64,000 bases of DNA, from NCBI GenBank assembly GCA_963739005.1, contig CAVTYQ010000004.1, positions 186,001 through 250,000 on the forward strand, read 5' to 3'. The notes beneath the pieces were generated by a model that worked only from the letters and a program-made list of their open reading frames with translations, did not search any database and had not been told where the DNA came from. Below, piece after piece: positions 15,809 through 23,560 of this stretch; the first letter of the stretch is position 1, and each line of letters starts with the position of its first letter. The position numbers and the translations under genes are program-made. The DNA is from DASWJZ01 sp963739005 (GTDB taxonomy: Bacteria > Pseudomonadota > Alphaproteobacteria > Rhizobiales > Afifellaceae).

Positions 15809-16468
15809 TTAGGCGGGCGTTTTTCTCCTTTTTCTCACGACGGCCCTGGCCACGCTTTCCGCGCTCGCCTCAATGCCAATTGCCGTGAAGAGCTGATCAA
15901 GAAAAAAGACAAATGGTCCTCCGGCCACTCCCTCGCGCGTGAGAATTGTCGGCGGCCGTCCCGTCAACCGCTGGTATGAATGAACCGAGTAGGCAGCTAC
16001 GTTGAAGGCCCACTCCTTCCGCGGGCGGCCCTTTCCACGAAGCGCAATGCGCTGTGCGGCCAATTCCAAGGTCTTGAGGTGGCCGGCGACCAGAGGAAGT
16101 GATGGACGTGCAAATTGATCCCATTCATCTTGTGATCCAGTCCAGTATCCAGGCTGGTCCCGGCCCGCGCTGAGGCGGGACATAGCGTTCTTTGCAACCT
16201 TGTCCATGGAGAGAATGTGCGCGACAAGGTCACCACTGAGTTTGGCGAATTTGACGAGTTGAACTTTTGCAGCGCCATTCGTCACCTGCGGTGGGCGTCC
16301 TTCTGAGGTTACCCAAGCGAAAAATAGCAAGTCTCTGGCTGCCCACTCCACATTTTGCCGCTCTGATTCGAGCACATGAAGGCTGTTCAGGATGGTCACG
16401 ACTTGCGGCAGAAGGCGACCTACCCAATCGGCTTCAGAAACCCCTCTATTAGGAGCGTGGGCTCTCAT
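15809..16468 (-). CDS. Integrase-coupled conserved hypothetical protein
   Basis: The product is 219 residues, mainly helical, with a basic tail (VVRKRRKTPA). The segment YSVHSYQRLTGRPPTILTRE followed by GGPFVFFLDQLFTAIG resembles proteins that often follow integrases in alphaproteobacterial elements; no domain name was recognised. Its ATG overlaps the integrase stop by four bases, so the two are probably translationally coupled and act in the same process. Confidence 0.65.
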   Translation of the reverse strand: MRAHAPNRGVSEADWVGRLLPQVVTILNSLHVLESERQNVEWAARDLLFFAWVTSEGRPPQVTNGAAKVQLVKFAKLSGDLVAHILSMDKVAKNAMSRLSAGRDQPGYWTGSQDEWDQFARPSLPLVAGHLKTLELAAQRIALRGKGRPRKEWAFNVAAYSVHSYQRLTGRPPTILTREGVAGGPFVFFLDQLFTAIGIEASAESVARAVVRKRRKTPA

Positions 16469-17628
16469 TGAGCGCCGACCGAGATTATGTCCTCTACGAT
16501 CGCAGAGAGGCGGCTCAAGGCGTCTGCCTTTTCGGCCCGATAGCTATATCTGTCGTAGACCCCCTCTACGCCGGCGATGACGTGGCCCATTACGCGCTCC
16601 GCGATGTCAGGCCGCACACCGGCTCGAGACATGAGGGAACGGGCTGTCCGCCTAAGATCGTGAATCATCCATGGCGCGATGTTAGGGAGCTTGGCGTCGA
16701 ACGCCGACTTGGCTTTTGAAAAACCGCTAAAGTGACCCTCGCCGCGGCCGGCGAACACGTAGGGATTGGAAGTGAACCGAGGCTGCGCTCGGATGATCTC
16801 GATCGCCTGGTTCGGCAGCACCAAAACGCCCCCCGTGCCCTTCTCTCGGGCGGCGACTGGAATGCGCCATTCGCCTTCGTCAGACAGGTCACCCCATCGC
16901 AGGGCAATGACTTTCTCGCGCCTCTGTGCGGTCAGAAGTCCGATGCGCAAAAACGCGCCGAACGTTCCGCTTTCCTGTGCTTCGTTCCAGATGTCACGCA
17001 GCTCATCATCGTCTAAAATACGCGAGCGTTTCCGCATCCTGGGATCGGTGCGGCGCATCCCTCTTGCGATCGGAGGAACATAGTGATCATGGCGCGCCGC
17101 AAACCAGTTGCAGATACCCCTCACGATGGCGAGCACGTAGTCGGCCTGGCGTGCGCCATGCTCGTCCTCCACTTGGTCGAGGAGCGCGGCAATGTCGCTA
17201 CGTCGGATCGAAAGGAAAGCGCGTCCTTCCAATGCTGGGAGCACATGCGCGGTCAATAGCCGTGTGATCTCCCTCTCTGATCGGAGATGGCTGGCTTGGA
17301 CATGCCGCTTCAACCAGTTCTCGGCCACGTCCTTGAAGCTCTGCGCGACCGTGGGTGCCTCAAAGGCTGGGAGGCCCGCCCGAATACGTTTGATCGCGTC
17401 GCGTGCCGTCTCACGTGCCTCTTCTATGTCGAAAACGTCCGTGGCGCCGATCGTCGCCCAGACTTGTTTGCCGGCCGGATTTCGAGCAACTGCGACAAAG
17501 GACTTGGCGCCAGTGGCGGCCACGCGGACGTAGTGGCCCCGAAGCTCCGGGTCCGGCTCCGCGTAGCGCTTTGCACGGGGCTTTAGGTTGGCGACGCCGG
17601 TGCTCGAAAGTGTCTTCCGTTTCGCCAT
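16465..17628 (-). CDS. Tyrosine recombinase (integrase)
   Basis: The product is 387 residues. It has an N-terminal arm-binding-type region (residues 1-90, P4-integrase-like with LKPRAKRYAEPDPELRG and FVAVARNPAGK), a core-binding domain (about 95-195) and a catalytic domain. Active-site residues are visible: R236 in TAQRREKVIALRW, H323 and R326 in HDLRRT, H349 in VMGH, and Y358 in GVYDRY. It would catalyse integration and excision. It stands next to a tRNA-Arg 3' fragment and downstream of two 16-bp repeats, which fit attachment and arm-type sites. It is the first gene of the element operon. Confidence 0.93.
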   Translation of the reverse strand: MAKRKTLSSTGVANLKPRAKRYAEPDPELRGHYVRVAATGAKSFVAVARNPAGKQVWATIGATDVFDIEEARETARDAIKRIRAGLPAFEAPTVAQSFKDVAENWLKRHVQASHLRSEREITRLLTAHVLPALEGRAFLSIRRSDIAALLDQVEDEHGARQADYVLAIVRGICNWFAARHDHYVPPIARGMRRTDPRMRKRSRILDDDELRDIWNEAQESGTFGAFLRIGLLTAQRREKVIALRWGDLSDEGEWRIPVAAREKGTGGVLVLPNQAIEIIRAQPRFTSNPYVFAGRGEGHFSGFSKAKSAFDAKLPNIAPWMIHDLRRTARSLMSRAGVRPDIAERVMGHVIAGVEGVYDRYSYRAEKADALSRLSAIVEDIISVGAQ

Positions 17629-17644
17629 CGACCGCCTTCGGGGC

Positions 17645-17660
17645 TAACGTCAGGCTAACA
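17645..17660 (+). repeat. Arm-type-like repeat 1 upstream of integrase
   Basis: TAACGTCAGGCTAACA differs from the copy at 17683-17698 in one base. Read on the minus strand each contains GTTAGCC-type heptamers 11 bp apart. Its position 17 bp upstream of the integrase start suits an integrase arm site or a repressor operator. Confidence 0.6.
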
Positions 17661-17682
17661 TCAGCGGCACTATAATGCGGGA

Positions 17683-17698
17683 TAACGCCAGGCTAACA
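17683..17698 (+). repeat. Arm-type-like repeat 2 upstream of integrase
   Basis: TAACGCCAGGCTAACA, 15 of 16 bases identical to the repeat at 17645-17660 and 38 bp from it. A TATAGT-like sequence lies between the two on the minus strand. Confidence 0.6.
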
Positions 17699-17776
17699 GG
17701 GGTGAATTTCTATTGAGGGGAGGGACCTTGGGCAAGTTCGGATATGCACGGCTATTACCCGACGTGCACAGTTTTC

Positions 17777-17827
17777 ACCAGACTACGAATCTGGGGGTCG
17801 TGGGTTCGAATCCTGCCGGGCGCGCCA
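17777..17827 (+). other. 3' fragment of tRNA-Arg(ACG), putative attachment site
   Basis: The 51 bases contain an intact anticodon arm (CCAGA, loop CTACGAA with anticodon ACG, TCTGG), a T arm with GGTTCGAATCC and a 3' end GGGCGCGCCA. The D arm and the 5' acceptor strand are absent, so it cannot be a functional tRNA. A displaced tRNA 3' end next to an integrase is the classic scar of integration into a tRNA gene. The intact tRNA-Arg would then lie at the other end of the element, left of this window. Confidence 0.8.
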
Positions 17828-17842
17828 ATACTTAGCGGAGGG

Positions 17843-17860
17843 CCGTCTTAGCTAAGACGG
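17843..17860 (+). terminator. Palindrome after the tRNA fragment, possible tRNA terminator
   Basis: CCGTCTTAGCTAAGACGG is a perfect 18-bp palindrome starting 16 bases after the tRNA 3' end and followed by ACTATTTC. It fits the terminator of the original tRNA-Arg gene, which would place it on the chromosomal side of the junction. Confidence 0.45.
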
Positions 17861-18042
17861 CGGACTATTTCTCGCTCCGGACGGCTTGAATTTCGGCCAC
17901 TCCTCGCCTGTAACCTCGAGAGGTGAGCTGGCAGCCAGGCTTGTTGTCCCCGAGGTGAGCTTCTTCCAGCGGAACTCGCGCGGATGACCGCCCACGGTGG
18001 GAGCGGTCATCCACTTTGCAGGCAGTGCAGCGTCAGTGCCGC

Positions 18043-18432
18043 TTAAGATAAGGCTGCTGTCTTTAGCTTTGATAGAGCCCGGATCTTGACCCGCACGCTT
18101 GCCGGCTTGGCTGCGCCTGGGGTCATTTCACCCGTGGCGGGATTACGGACAAGCGTTCCCGCCTTTCGAGCCGGCACCTTTCGCAAGGTGACCTTCAACA
18201 GTCCTGGCCAAGTAAACTCGCCCGCCCCACGCGGATGAACCGATCCCAAAAGAGCGTTCTCGAAAGTAGTGAGGACCCCCTTGGCGGTCGCACGCGGGAT
18301 ATCGTTCTCTGTAGCGACGAGGTCGACAAGTGCGGACTTTGAAAGAGCGCCCTTGACCGGCCGAAAGGCCTGGGTCTGCGACTTTGCTGGCGTCTTTTTC
18401 GTAGCGGGCTTCGTGATTCGTGCCTTGGCCAA
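18043..18432 (-). CDS. HU-family DNA-binding protein with N-terminal extension
   Basis: The 129-residue product has about 28 extra N-terminal residues rich in K, A, T and P (MAKARITKPATKKTPAKSQ). A Bac_DNA_binding domain follows: LSKSALVDLVATENDIPRAT, then WPGLLKVTLRKVPARKAGTL and VRNPATGEM, the NPxTG tip of the DNA-embracing arm. HU proteins are about 90 residues; the extension could add DNA contacts. It is likely a nucleoid-associated protein. It lies just outside the element on the chromosomal side and is monocistronic. Confidence 0.88.
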   Translation of the reverse strand: MAKARITKPATKKTPAKSQTQAFRPVKGALSKSALVDLVATENDIPRATAKGVLTTFENALLGSVHPRGAGEFTWPGLLKVTLRKVPARKAGTLVRNPATGEMTPGAAKPASVRVKIRALSKLKTAALS

Positions 18433-18630
18433 AGGAAATCTCCCTCTGATTCGAAATTGCAGCTCCGCTCATACCCTTTCAAACCCGAGTTTGCTAATTC
18501 CACAAGGCATCTCAACGGGAAAAACACGTGGGCGGGCCGCGCCCGAGTGCCGATCCACGGGCTCAGGGGCATTGAAAGCGAAAGCCCTCCACGATTGTCC
18601 ACTCGGTGGGGGCCGGGCGCCGCTCGATGA

Positions 18631-19512
18631 TCATCCGCTACCGAGCATTCGCCGAAGGGCGGCGAGATCGGCCGGCTTCGTGCCGGCAAAGATTTGAAAC
18701 GCCTGGACGCCTTGATGAAAGAAGAGCTCGTATCCGCTGAGGAACTGCGCCCCGGCGGCCTCGGCGTCTTTCTTGAACTTCGTCTCGACGGGCGTGTAGA
18801 CGGAATCGAACGCCCATTCCGTTCCGGCAAACCAATCCGCCGGCACGGGTGATCCGGAGAGCCCGCCCATGCCGACGGGGGTGCAATTCACCACGGCGTT
18901 CGCGCGCAGCGTCGATGCCGTTGAAACGTCGCCGACGGCGACGTCGACCCGCCCGCCGGATGCCTCTCTTATCGCCGCCGCGAGCGCGTCGGCCTTCGTC
19001 CGGTCGCGGTCGACGAGCCGCAGTTCATCCGCGCCCAGAAGCACCAGCGCAAAGGCGATCGCCCTGCCGACGCCGCCCGCGCCGATCACGCCGACGGCGC
19101 CTGGCGCGCGGGCGCCGAAGGCAGATCTGTATGCCGCGATGAAGCCCGTATGGTCGGTGTTGTGACCCTTGGCGCCGCCAGGCTCGAAGACGACCGTATT
19201 GACGGAGCCGATGCGGCGGATGACCGGGTCCTCGACCGCGACCCGCGATGCGACCCGCTCCTTGTAGGGGTGCGTGACATTGACGCCGCGGAAAGCCCCG
19301 TCGCGGCACGCGTCGAAGACCGCGTCGAACTCCGCGCCGCTGGCGCCCGGCGTCATGAGCTCGTAGGAGACGTCGATGCCGCAGAGCCGGCCCGCCAGGC
19401 GGTGCAGGTTAGGCGACAGCGAGCGCGCGATGTCCTCGCCGATCAGGCCGAGCCGCAGCCGTTTCGCGCCCGACCGATGCGGGCTTTCCTCCGCCCCGAC
19501 GACGCCGCTCAT
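18631..19512 (-). CDS. aroE: Shikimate dehydrogenase paralogue in a TRAP operon
   Basis: The product is 293 residues and has the shikimate/quinate dehydrogenase plan. The substrate loop reads RSLSPNLHRLAG, the catalytic lysine lies in NVTHPYKERV, the aspartate in NTDHTGF and the Rossmann loop in GVIGAGGVGRAIAF. A C-terminal YELFFHQGVQAFQIF completes the family pattern. The reaction is NADP(H)- or NAD(H)-dependent 3-dehydroshikimate/shikimate (or quinate) interconversion in the cytosol. Its start overlaps the DctM stop by four bases, so it is co-expressed with a TRAP transporter. That suggests catabolism of an imported hydroaromatic acid and not housekeeping biosynthesis. Confidence 0.88.
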   Translation of the reverse strand: MSGVVGAEESPHRSGAKRLRLGLIGEDIARSLSPNLHRLAGRLCGIDVSYELMTPGASGAEFDAVFDACRDGAFRGVNVTHPYKERVASRVAVEDPVIRRIGSVNTVVFEPGGAKGHNTDHTGFIAAYRSAFGARAPGAVGVIGAGGVGRAIAFALVLLGADELRLVDRDRTKADALAAAIREASGGRVDVAVGDVSTASTLRANAVVNCTPVGMGGLSGSPVPADWFAGTEWAFDSVYTPVETKFKKDAEAAGAQFLSGYELFFHQGVQAFQIFAGTKPADLAALRRMLGSG

Positions 19513-20804
19513 CCGGCATACCCGAAGAGGCGCGGGACCCAGAGCACCACGTCCGGAACCAGGATCATCACCAGAAGCGCCAGGATGAGAACGCCGAGGA
19601 ACGGCCAGATCTCGCCGATCATGGCGCGCAAGGAAATGCCGGTTGTCGCGTTGATGACGAAGAGCAGGATTCCGTAAGGCGGGGTGATCAGGCCGATCAT
19701 GCAGTTGACGACGATGACGACGCCGAAGTGAACGAGATCAATCCCGAGCTGGCGGCACGCCGGAATGAAGACCGGCACGATCACCAGGATCATCGTCGTC
19801 GCGTCGAGGATGCATCCGAGCAGCAGAAAGAGGAGGTTGACCGAAAGGAGGAAGAGGACCGGCGATATGTCTACGCCGACCAGCGCGTTGGCGACGCGGC
19901 CGGGGATGTTCTCGCTCGCGACGATATAGTTGAAGATCAAGGCGCCGCCGATGACGAGCCCGACCGCCGCGGAGGACCGCGCGCTCGCCGACATGATGGA
20001 ATAAAGACTGCGCAGGCTGAGCGCGCGGTAGAAGAAAGCTGCGAGAAGCAGCGCGTAGGCAGCGGCGACGGCGGCCGCCTCGGTCGGCGTCGTCACCCCG
20101 CCGTAGATCCCGTAGAGCAGGATGACGGGCATCAGGAGCGCCGGAATCGCGTTGAGCGTCCGTCGCGGCAACTCGCGCAAAGGGACGGGATCCTCGAGGG
20201 CGAAGCCGCGTCGCCTCGCGGCGTAGGCGTTCATCGCCATCAGGGCCGCCCCCATCAGCAGCCCCGGCAAGATGCCGCCGAGGAAGAGGTATCCAATCGA
20301 GCTGTCGGAGACGAGCGCGTACATCACCATCGGAATCGACGGTGGAATGATCGGGCCGATCGTCGAGGAAGCGGCGGTGAGCGCGGCCGCATAGCCTGGC
20401 GAGTAGCGGTCGTTCTTGCGCATCATCTCGATGACGATCTTGCCGATGCCGGCGGCATCGGCGACGGCCGAGCCGGACATCCCCGAGAAGATGAGACTGG
20501 CGACGACGTTGACGTAGCCGAGCCCGCCGCGGAATCGCCCCACGGCGGCGACGCAGAAGTTGAGCAGCCGCTCGCTGATCGTGCCGGCGTTCATGATGTT
20601 CGCCGCAACGATGAAGAGGGGCACAGCGAGAAGAATGAAGCTGTCGTAGAGCCCCTGGATGATCTGCTCGGCGGCAAGACCGAGATCCTGTCCGCGCACC
20701 GCGAGATAGACGATCGCCGCGACGATCATGGAGAGCGCAATGGGTGTTCCGATGGCCGCCAGCGCGAAGAGCGCCAACAGGCAGAGCAGAAAGGCGACGC
20801 TCAT
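19509..20804 (-). CDS. dctM: TRAP transporter large permease (DctM type)
   Basis: The ATG at 20804 overlaps the DctQ stop (ATGA) and gives 431 residues. About 12 hydrophobic segments are seen, with family hallmarks FSGMSGSAVADAAGIG, TAASSTIGPIIPPSIPMVMY, GGVTTPTEAAAVAAAYAL and NCMIGLITPPYGILLF. DctM is the main translocating subunit, which uses a sodium or proton gradient to import a carboxylate delivered by the binding protein. The frame continues upstream of the start, but only as a shadow of DctQ. Confidence 0.95.
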   Translation of the reverse strand: MSVAFLLCLLALFALAAIGTPIALSMIVAAIVYLAVRGQDLGLAAEQIIQGLYDSFILLAVPLFIVAANIMNAGTISERLLNFCVAAVGRFRGGLGYVNVVASLIFSGMSGSAVADAAGIGKIVIEMMRKNDRYSPGYAAALTAASSTIGPIIPPSIPMVMYALVSDSSIGYLFLGGILPGLLMGAALMAMNAYAARRRGFALEDPVPLRELPRRTLNAIPALLMPVILLYGIYGGVTTPTEAAAVAAAYALLLAAFFYRALSLRSLYSIMSASARSSAAVGLVIGGALIFNYIVASENIPGRVANALVGVDISPVLFLLSVNLLFLLLGCILDATTMILVIVPVFIPACRQLGIDLVHFGVVIVVNCMIGLITPPYGILLFVINATTGISLRAMIGEIWPFLGVLILALLVMILVPDVVLWVPRLFGYAG

Positions 20805-21292
20805 TCCGTCGCCTGATCGAATGAATCCGGCGACCGGCCCCTGAGAATGCCGATGACCCTCAATGCGTAGCGGACGACGATCGCCACCGCGAAGATGCCA
20901 TAGACGCTGAAGACGTAGTCGAGGCGGATGTGCAGCACCGCGCTTTTCTTGATCTTGTAGAAGGTGATGTAGTCGAAGGTCGCCGGCAGCGCGGCGATGA
21001 AGCCGGCGAGTATGGCGATGGCAGAGACGAGAGCGAACGTGCGGCGAATGCGTTCGCCGCCGACAAGGTAGAGGATGTCGAACTTGACGTGGTCGCGGTC
21101 CGCGAGAGAGAAGGCGGACCCCCAGAACACGCCCCAAAGCCACGTGGTCAGGCAGAGCTCGAGGGTCCAGCCGAGCGGATAATTAAGCGCATAGCGCGAG
21201 ACGATCTGCAGGATGAACGAGATGAACATGACGGTGAGAAGCCCCACCGCCACGTTGTCCGCCCGAGCCTGCAGCCAGCGCAGCACTCGCAC
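20801..21292 (-). CDS. dctQ: TRAP transporter small permease (DctQ type)
   Basis: The 163-residue product starts at a GTG at 21292 and has four transmembrane segments, with RYALNYPLGWTLELCLTTWL and FWGSAFSLADRDHVKFDIL typical of DctQ. The small subunit supports assembly of the transporter around DctM. It lies 24 bases after the binding-protein gene and overlaps dctM by 4 nt, so all three are one transcription unit. Confidence 0.92.
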   Translation of the reverse strand: MRVLRWLQARADNVAVGLLTVMFISFILQIVSRYALNYPLGWTLELCLTTWLWGVFWGSAFSLADRDHVKFDILYLVGGERIRRTFALVSAIAILAGFIAALPATFDYITFYKIKKSAVLHIRLDYVFSVYGIFAVAIVVRYALRVIGILRGRSPDSFDQATE

Positions 21293-21316
21293 GAGAGCTC
21301 CGGGAGCGCCCGCGGA

Positions 21317-22315
21317 TCAGAGGGCGTTGATCTTGTCGACCATGCCCTTCGGCCAGTCCTTGGCGAACTCCGAGCTCAAATAGGCTTCCTGCACATGCTT
21401 GCGGAAGGCATCGATGTCCGGCGGATAGACCTTCAGACCCTGGTCCTTGAAGAACTGCTCGAGCTCCGACTCAAGCTGCAGCTGCTTCTGGCGACCCAAC
21501 TCGGCGGCGTCGTCGGCCGCGTTCTGGACGGTCGCCTGCTGCTCCGGCGTCAGCCCGTCCCAGATCTTCTTCGAGAAGGCGAGATAGTTCAGATCGACCA
21601 GATGGCTGGTCAGCACGATCTGCTTGGTGACCTCGTAGAACTTTGAATCCTTGTCGGTCGGAAGCGGATTGTCCTGGCCGTCGATCGCGCCGGTCTGCAG
21701 CGCCGTATAGACTTCGGTGAACGCCATCGGCACGGGGTTCGCGCCAAGCGCCTTGCCGAGAAATTGCCAGGCGTCGGTGCCGGGCATGCGCAGCTTGACG
21801 CCGGCGAGGTCGGCGGGCGTCTTGATCTCCTTGTCGATGCGCAGGTTCAATTGCCGACGGCCGAGATACATGACCGTCAGCAGCTTCACGCCGAGATCGC
21901 TTTCCACCTTCGCCTTCATGTCATCCATGATGCCGCTTGCGAACACTTTCTTCTGGTGCTCGGCGTCGCGATGCAGATAGCCGGCGGTGAAGATGGAGAA
22001 CTCCGGAAAGATGGTCGCCAGCTCCTGCGCCGACGTGATCGACATTTCGAGATTGCCGCGCGAGATCGCTTCGAGCTCGGTGCCCTGTTTGAAGAGCGTT
22101 GCGTTGTAGTGCGGCTCGTAGGTCGCGAAGCCTTTGACCGCGGGACCGAACACCTGCTCCAGTCCGACCGAGCGCTGATCCGTCGGCGTCGCCGGCGTCG
22201 AGAGCCGGAGCACGATGTTGTCCGCGAAGGCGATGCCCGTGAAGCGGGTAAAGGGCGCCGCCACGACGCATGCGGTCGTGGCAAGAACGGTTCTGCGGTT
22301 CAATTTCACTGGCAC
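21317..22315 (-). CDS. dctP: TRAP transporter substrate-binding protein (DctP type)
   Basis: A GTG at 22315, preceded by AGGGAGG, gives 332 residues. The N-terminus (VKLNRRTVLATTACVVAAPF) has a twin-arginine-like signal with cleavage near AFADN. The mature protein has the DctP/SiaP layout, including LAGVKLRMPGTDAWQFLGKA, EVYTALQTGAIDGQDNPLPT and the conserved arginine in KLRMPG that binds a substrate carboxylate. It is periplasmic and captures an organic acid for DctQM. The nearby shikimate-dehydrogenase paralogue suggests a hydroaromatic acid, which is inference. Confidence 0.93.
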   Translation of the reverse strand: MPVKLNRRTVLATTACVVAAPFTRFTGIAFADNIVLRLSTPATPTDQRSVGLEQVFGPAVKGFATYEPHYNATLFKQGTELEAISRGNLEMSITSAQELATIFPEFSIFTAGYLHRDAEHQKKVFASGIMDDMKAKVESDLGVKLLTVMYLGRRQLNLRIDKEIKTPADLAGVKLRMPGTDAWQFLGKALGANPVPMAFTEVYTALQTGAIDGQDNPLPTDKDSKFYEVTKQIVLTSHLVDLNYLAFSKKIWDGLTPEQQATVQNAADDAAELGRQKQLQLESELEQFFKDQGLKVYPPDIDAFRKHVQEAYLSSEFAKDWPKGMVDKINAL

Positions 22316-22528
22316 TGTTCGTCCTCCCTCTTTGATCTTGTTTTCAGAATCCGCGATGGGCGCAGACCCCGGCGATCCGGATAAACTGCACGCTTTCCCG
22401 CCACCGTTCAACACATACAACAGTCGACATATGAGATTACTATTTTTATATGATAGATATTCAGCGAGAGGCGAGGGTGGTCGGCGCGAGGCATAGATGC
22501 CGTCGAGCCGCGTCCGCCTTCGAAGCGC
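22316..22528. promoter_or_regulatory. AT-rich divergent promoter region of dctP and the oxidoreductase gene
   Basis: The 213-base gap between divergent genes contains an unusually AT-rich core (about 22425-22465). TATATGATAGATATT here gives ATAT half-sites that resemble AATAT..ATATT before the GntR gene. It is the expected site of control by the neighbouring GntR protein. Promoter elements were not assigned. Confidence 0.35.
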
Positions 22529-23560
22529 ATGAGACGCAAGGCGCGGATCGCGGTGGTCGGAGCGGGCCTCATCGGCAGCCGCCATATCGAGCACGCGGCG
22601 CGCGAGGCCGAGCTCATCGCCGTCGTCGATCCAGCGCCGGCCGCGGAAGCTGTCGCGGCCAAACATTCGGTGCCGTGGTTCAAGAGCCTTTCGGCGCTGC
22701 TCGCGTCAGGGCGGCCGGACGGCATCGTCGTCGCGACCCCCAACCGGCTGCATGCAGAGCACGGGCGCGAATGCGTCGCAGCCGGCATACCGGTCCTGAT
22801 CGAGAAGCCGATCGCCGACGACATCGCCGAGGCAGAGCTCCTTGTGCGCGAGGCGGAGGCTGCCGGCGTGCCGATCCTTGTCGGCCATCACCGGCGTCAC
22901 AACCCGCTCATCCACAAGGCCAAGGAGACGATCGCGGAGGGGCGCATCGGAAAGCTGGTCGCCGCCCACGTCATGGGCTGGACCTATAAGCCCGACGCCT
23001 ACTTCAGTACCGAGTGGCGTCGCGCGGCGGGCGCGGGTCCGATCCTCATCAATTTGATCCACGACATCGATCTCCTGCGTCATCTCTGCGGCGACGTCGC
23101 GGCCGTCCAGGCGATGGAGTCGAGCGCCACCCGCGGGCACGACGTGGAGGATTCCGCTTCCGCGATCCTGCGATTTCGTAGCGGCGCGATCGGCACGGCG
23201 ACCGTCTCCGACACCATCGTCGCGCCGTGGAGCTGGGAGCTGACGGCATCCGAAAATCCGGCCTACCCACGAACAGGCGAAGCGTGCTGTTGGATCGGCG
23301 GAACGCAGGGCTCGCTCTCCATTCCCGATCTTGGACGCTGGTCTCAGGCCGCCGAGCGAAGCTGGTGGGAGCCGATCGCCCGCGAATCCGTGGCGTTTGG
23401 GCGCGACGACCCGCTGGCGCTGCAGCTCCGCCATTTCGCCGACGTCGCGCTCGGGCGCGCCGAGCCGCTGGTGCCGGGTCGCGAGGGCCTGGAAACGCTG
23501 AAGGTCGTCTTCGGAATCAAGCAGGCCGCGAGAAGCGGGACGTTCGTCGAGATCAGCTAG
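22529..23560 (+). CDS. Gfo/Idh/MocA-family NAD(P)-dependent oxidoreductase
   Basis: The product is 343 residues. The Rossmann N-terminus reads ARIAVVGAGLIGSRHIEHAA, and the family motif is VLIEKPIADD with the catalytic-site lysine of EKP. GHHRRHNPLIHKAKE and INLIHDIDLLRHLCGD supply the active-site histidine region (HDIDL). Family members oxidise or reduce sugars, inositols and related cyclic polyols in the cytosol. It is divergent from the TRAP/aroE operon and ends 8 bases past the stop of the opposing GntR gene, so the 3' ends overlap. The cluster as a whole suggests a cyclic polyol or hydroaromatic acid pathway. Confidence 0.9.
   Translation: MRRKARIAVVGAGLIGSRHIEHAAREAELIAVVDPAPAAEAVAAKHSVPWFKSLSALLASGRPDGIVVATPNRLHAEHGRECVAAGIPVLIEKPIADDIAEAELLVREAEAAGVPILVGHHRRHNPLIHKAKETIAEGRIGKLVAAHVMGWTYKPDAYFSTEWRRAAGAGPILINLIHDIDLLRHLCGDVAAVQAMESSATRGHDVEDSASAILRFRSGAIGTATVSDTIVAPWSWELTASENPAYPRTGEACCWIGGTQGSLSIPDLGRWSQAAERSWWEPIARESVAFGRDDPLALQLRHFADVALGRAEPLVPGREGLETLKVVFGIKQAARSGTFVEIS

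Larger units (their letters stand above)
17629..18042. other. Element end region with repeats, att scar and a palindrome
   Basis: This region has no coding frame. It holds the integrase promoter side with two 16-bp repeats, a tRNA-Arg 3' fragment and an 18-bp palindrome, each listed separately. The junction between element and chromosome should lie at or near 17827. Confidence 0.6.

Noticed and set aside
17740..17827. Complete tRNA-Arg gene
   Set aside because: Bases before the anticodon arm contain no D arm or acceptor strand complementary to the 3' end.
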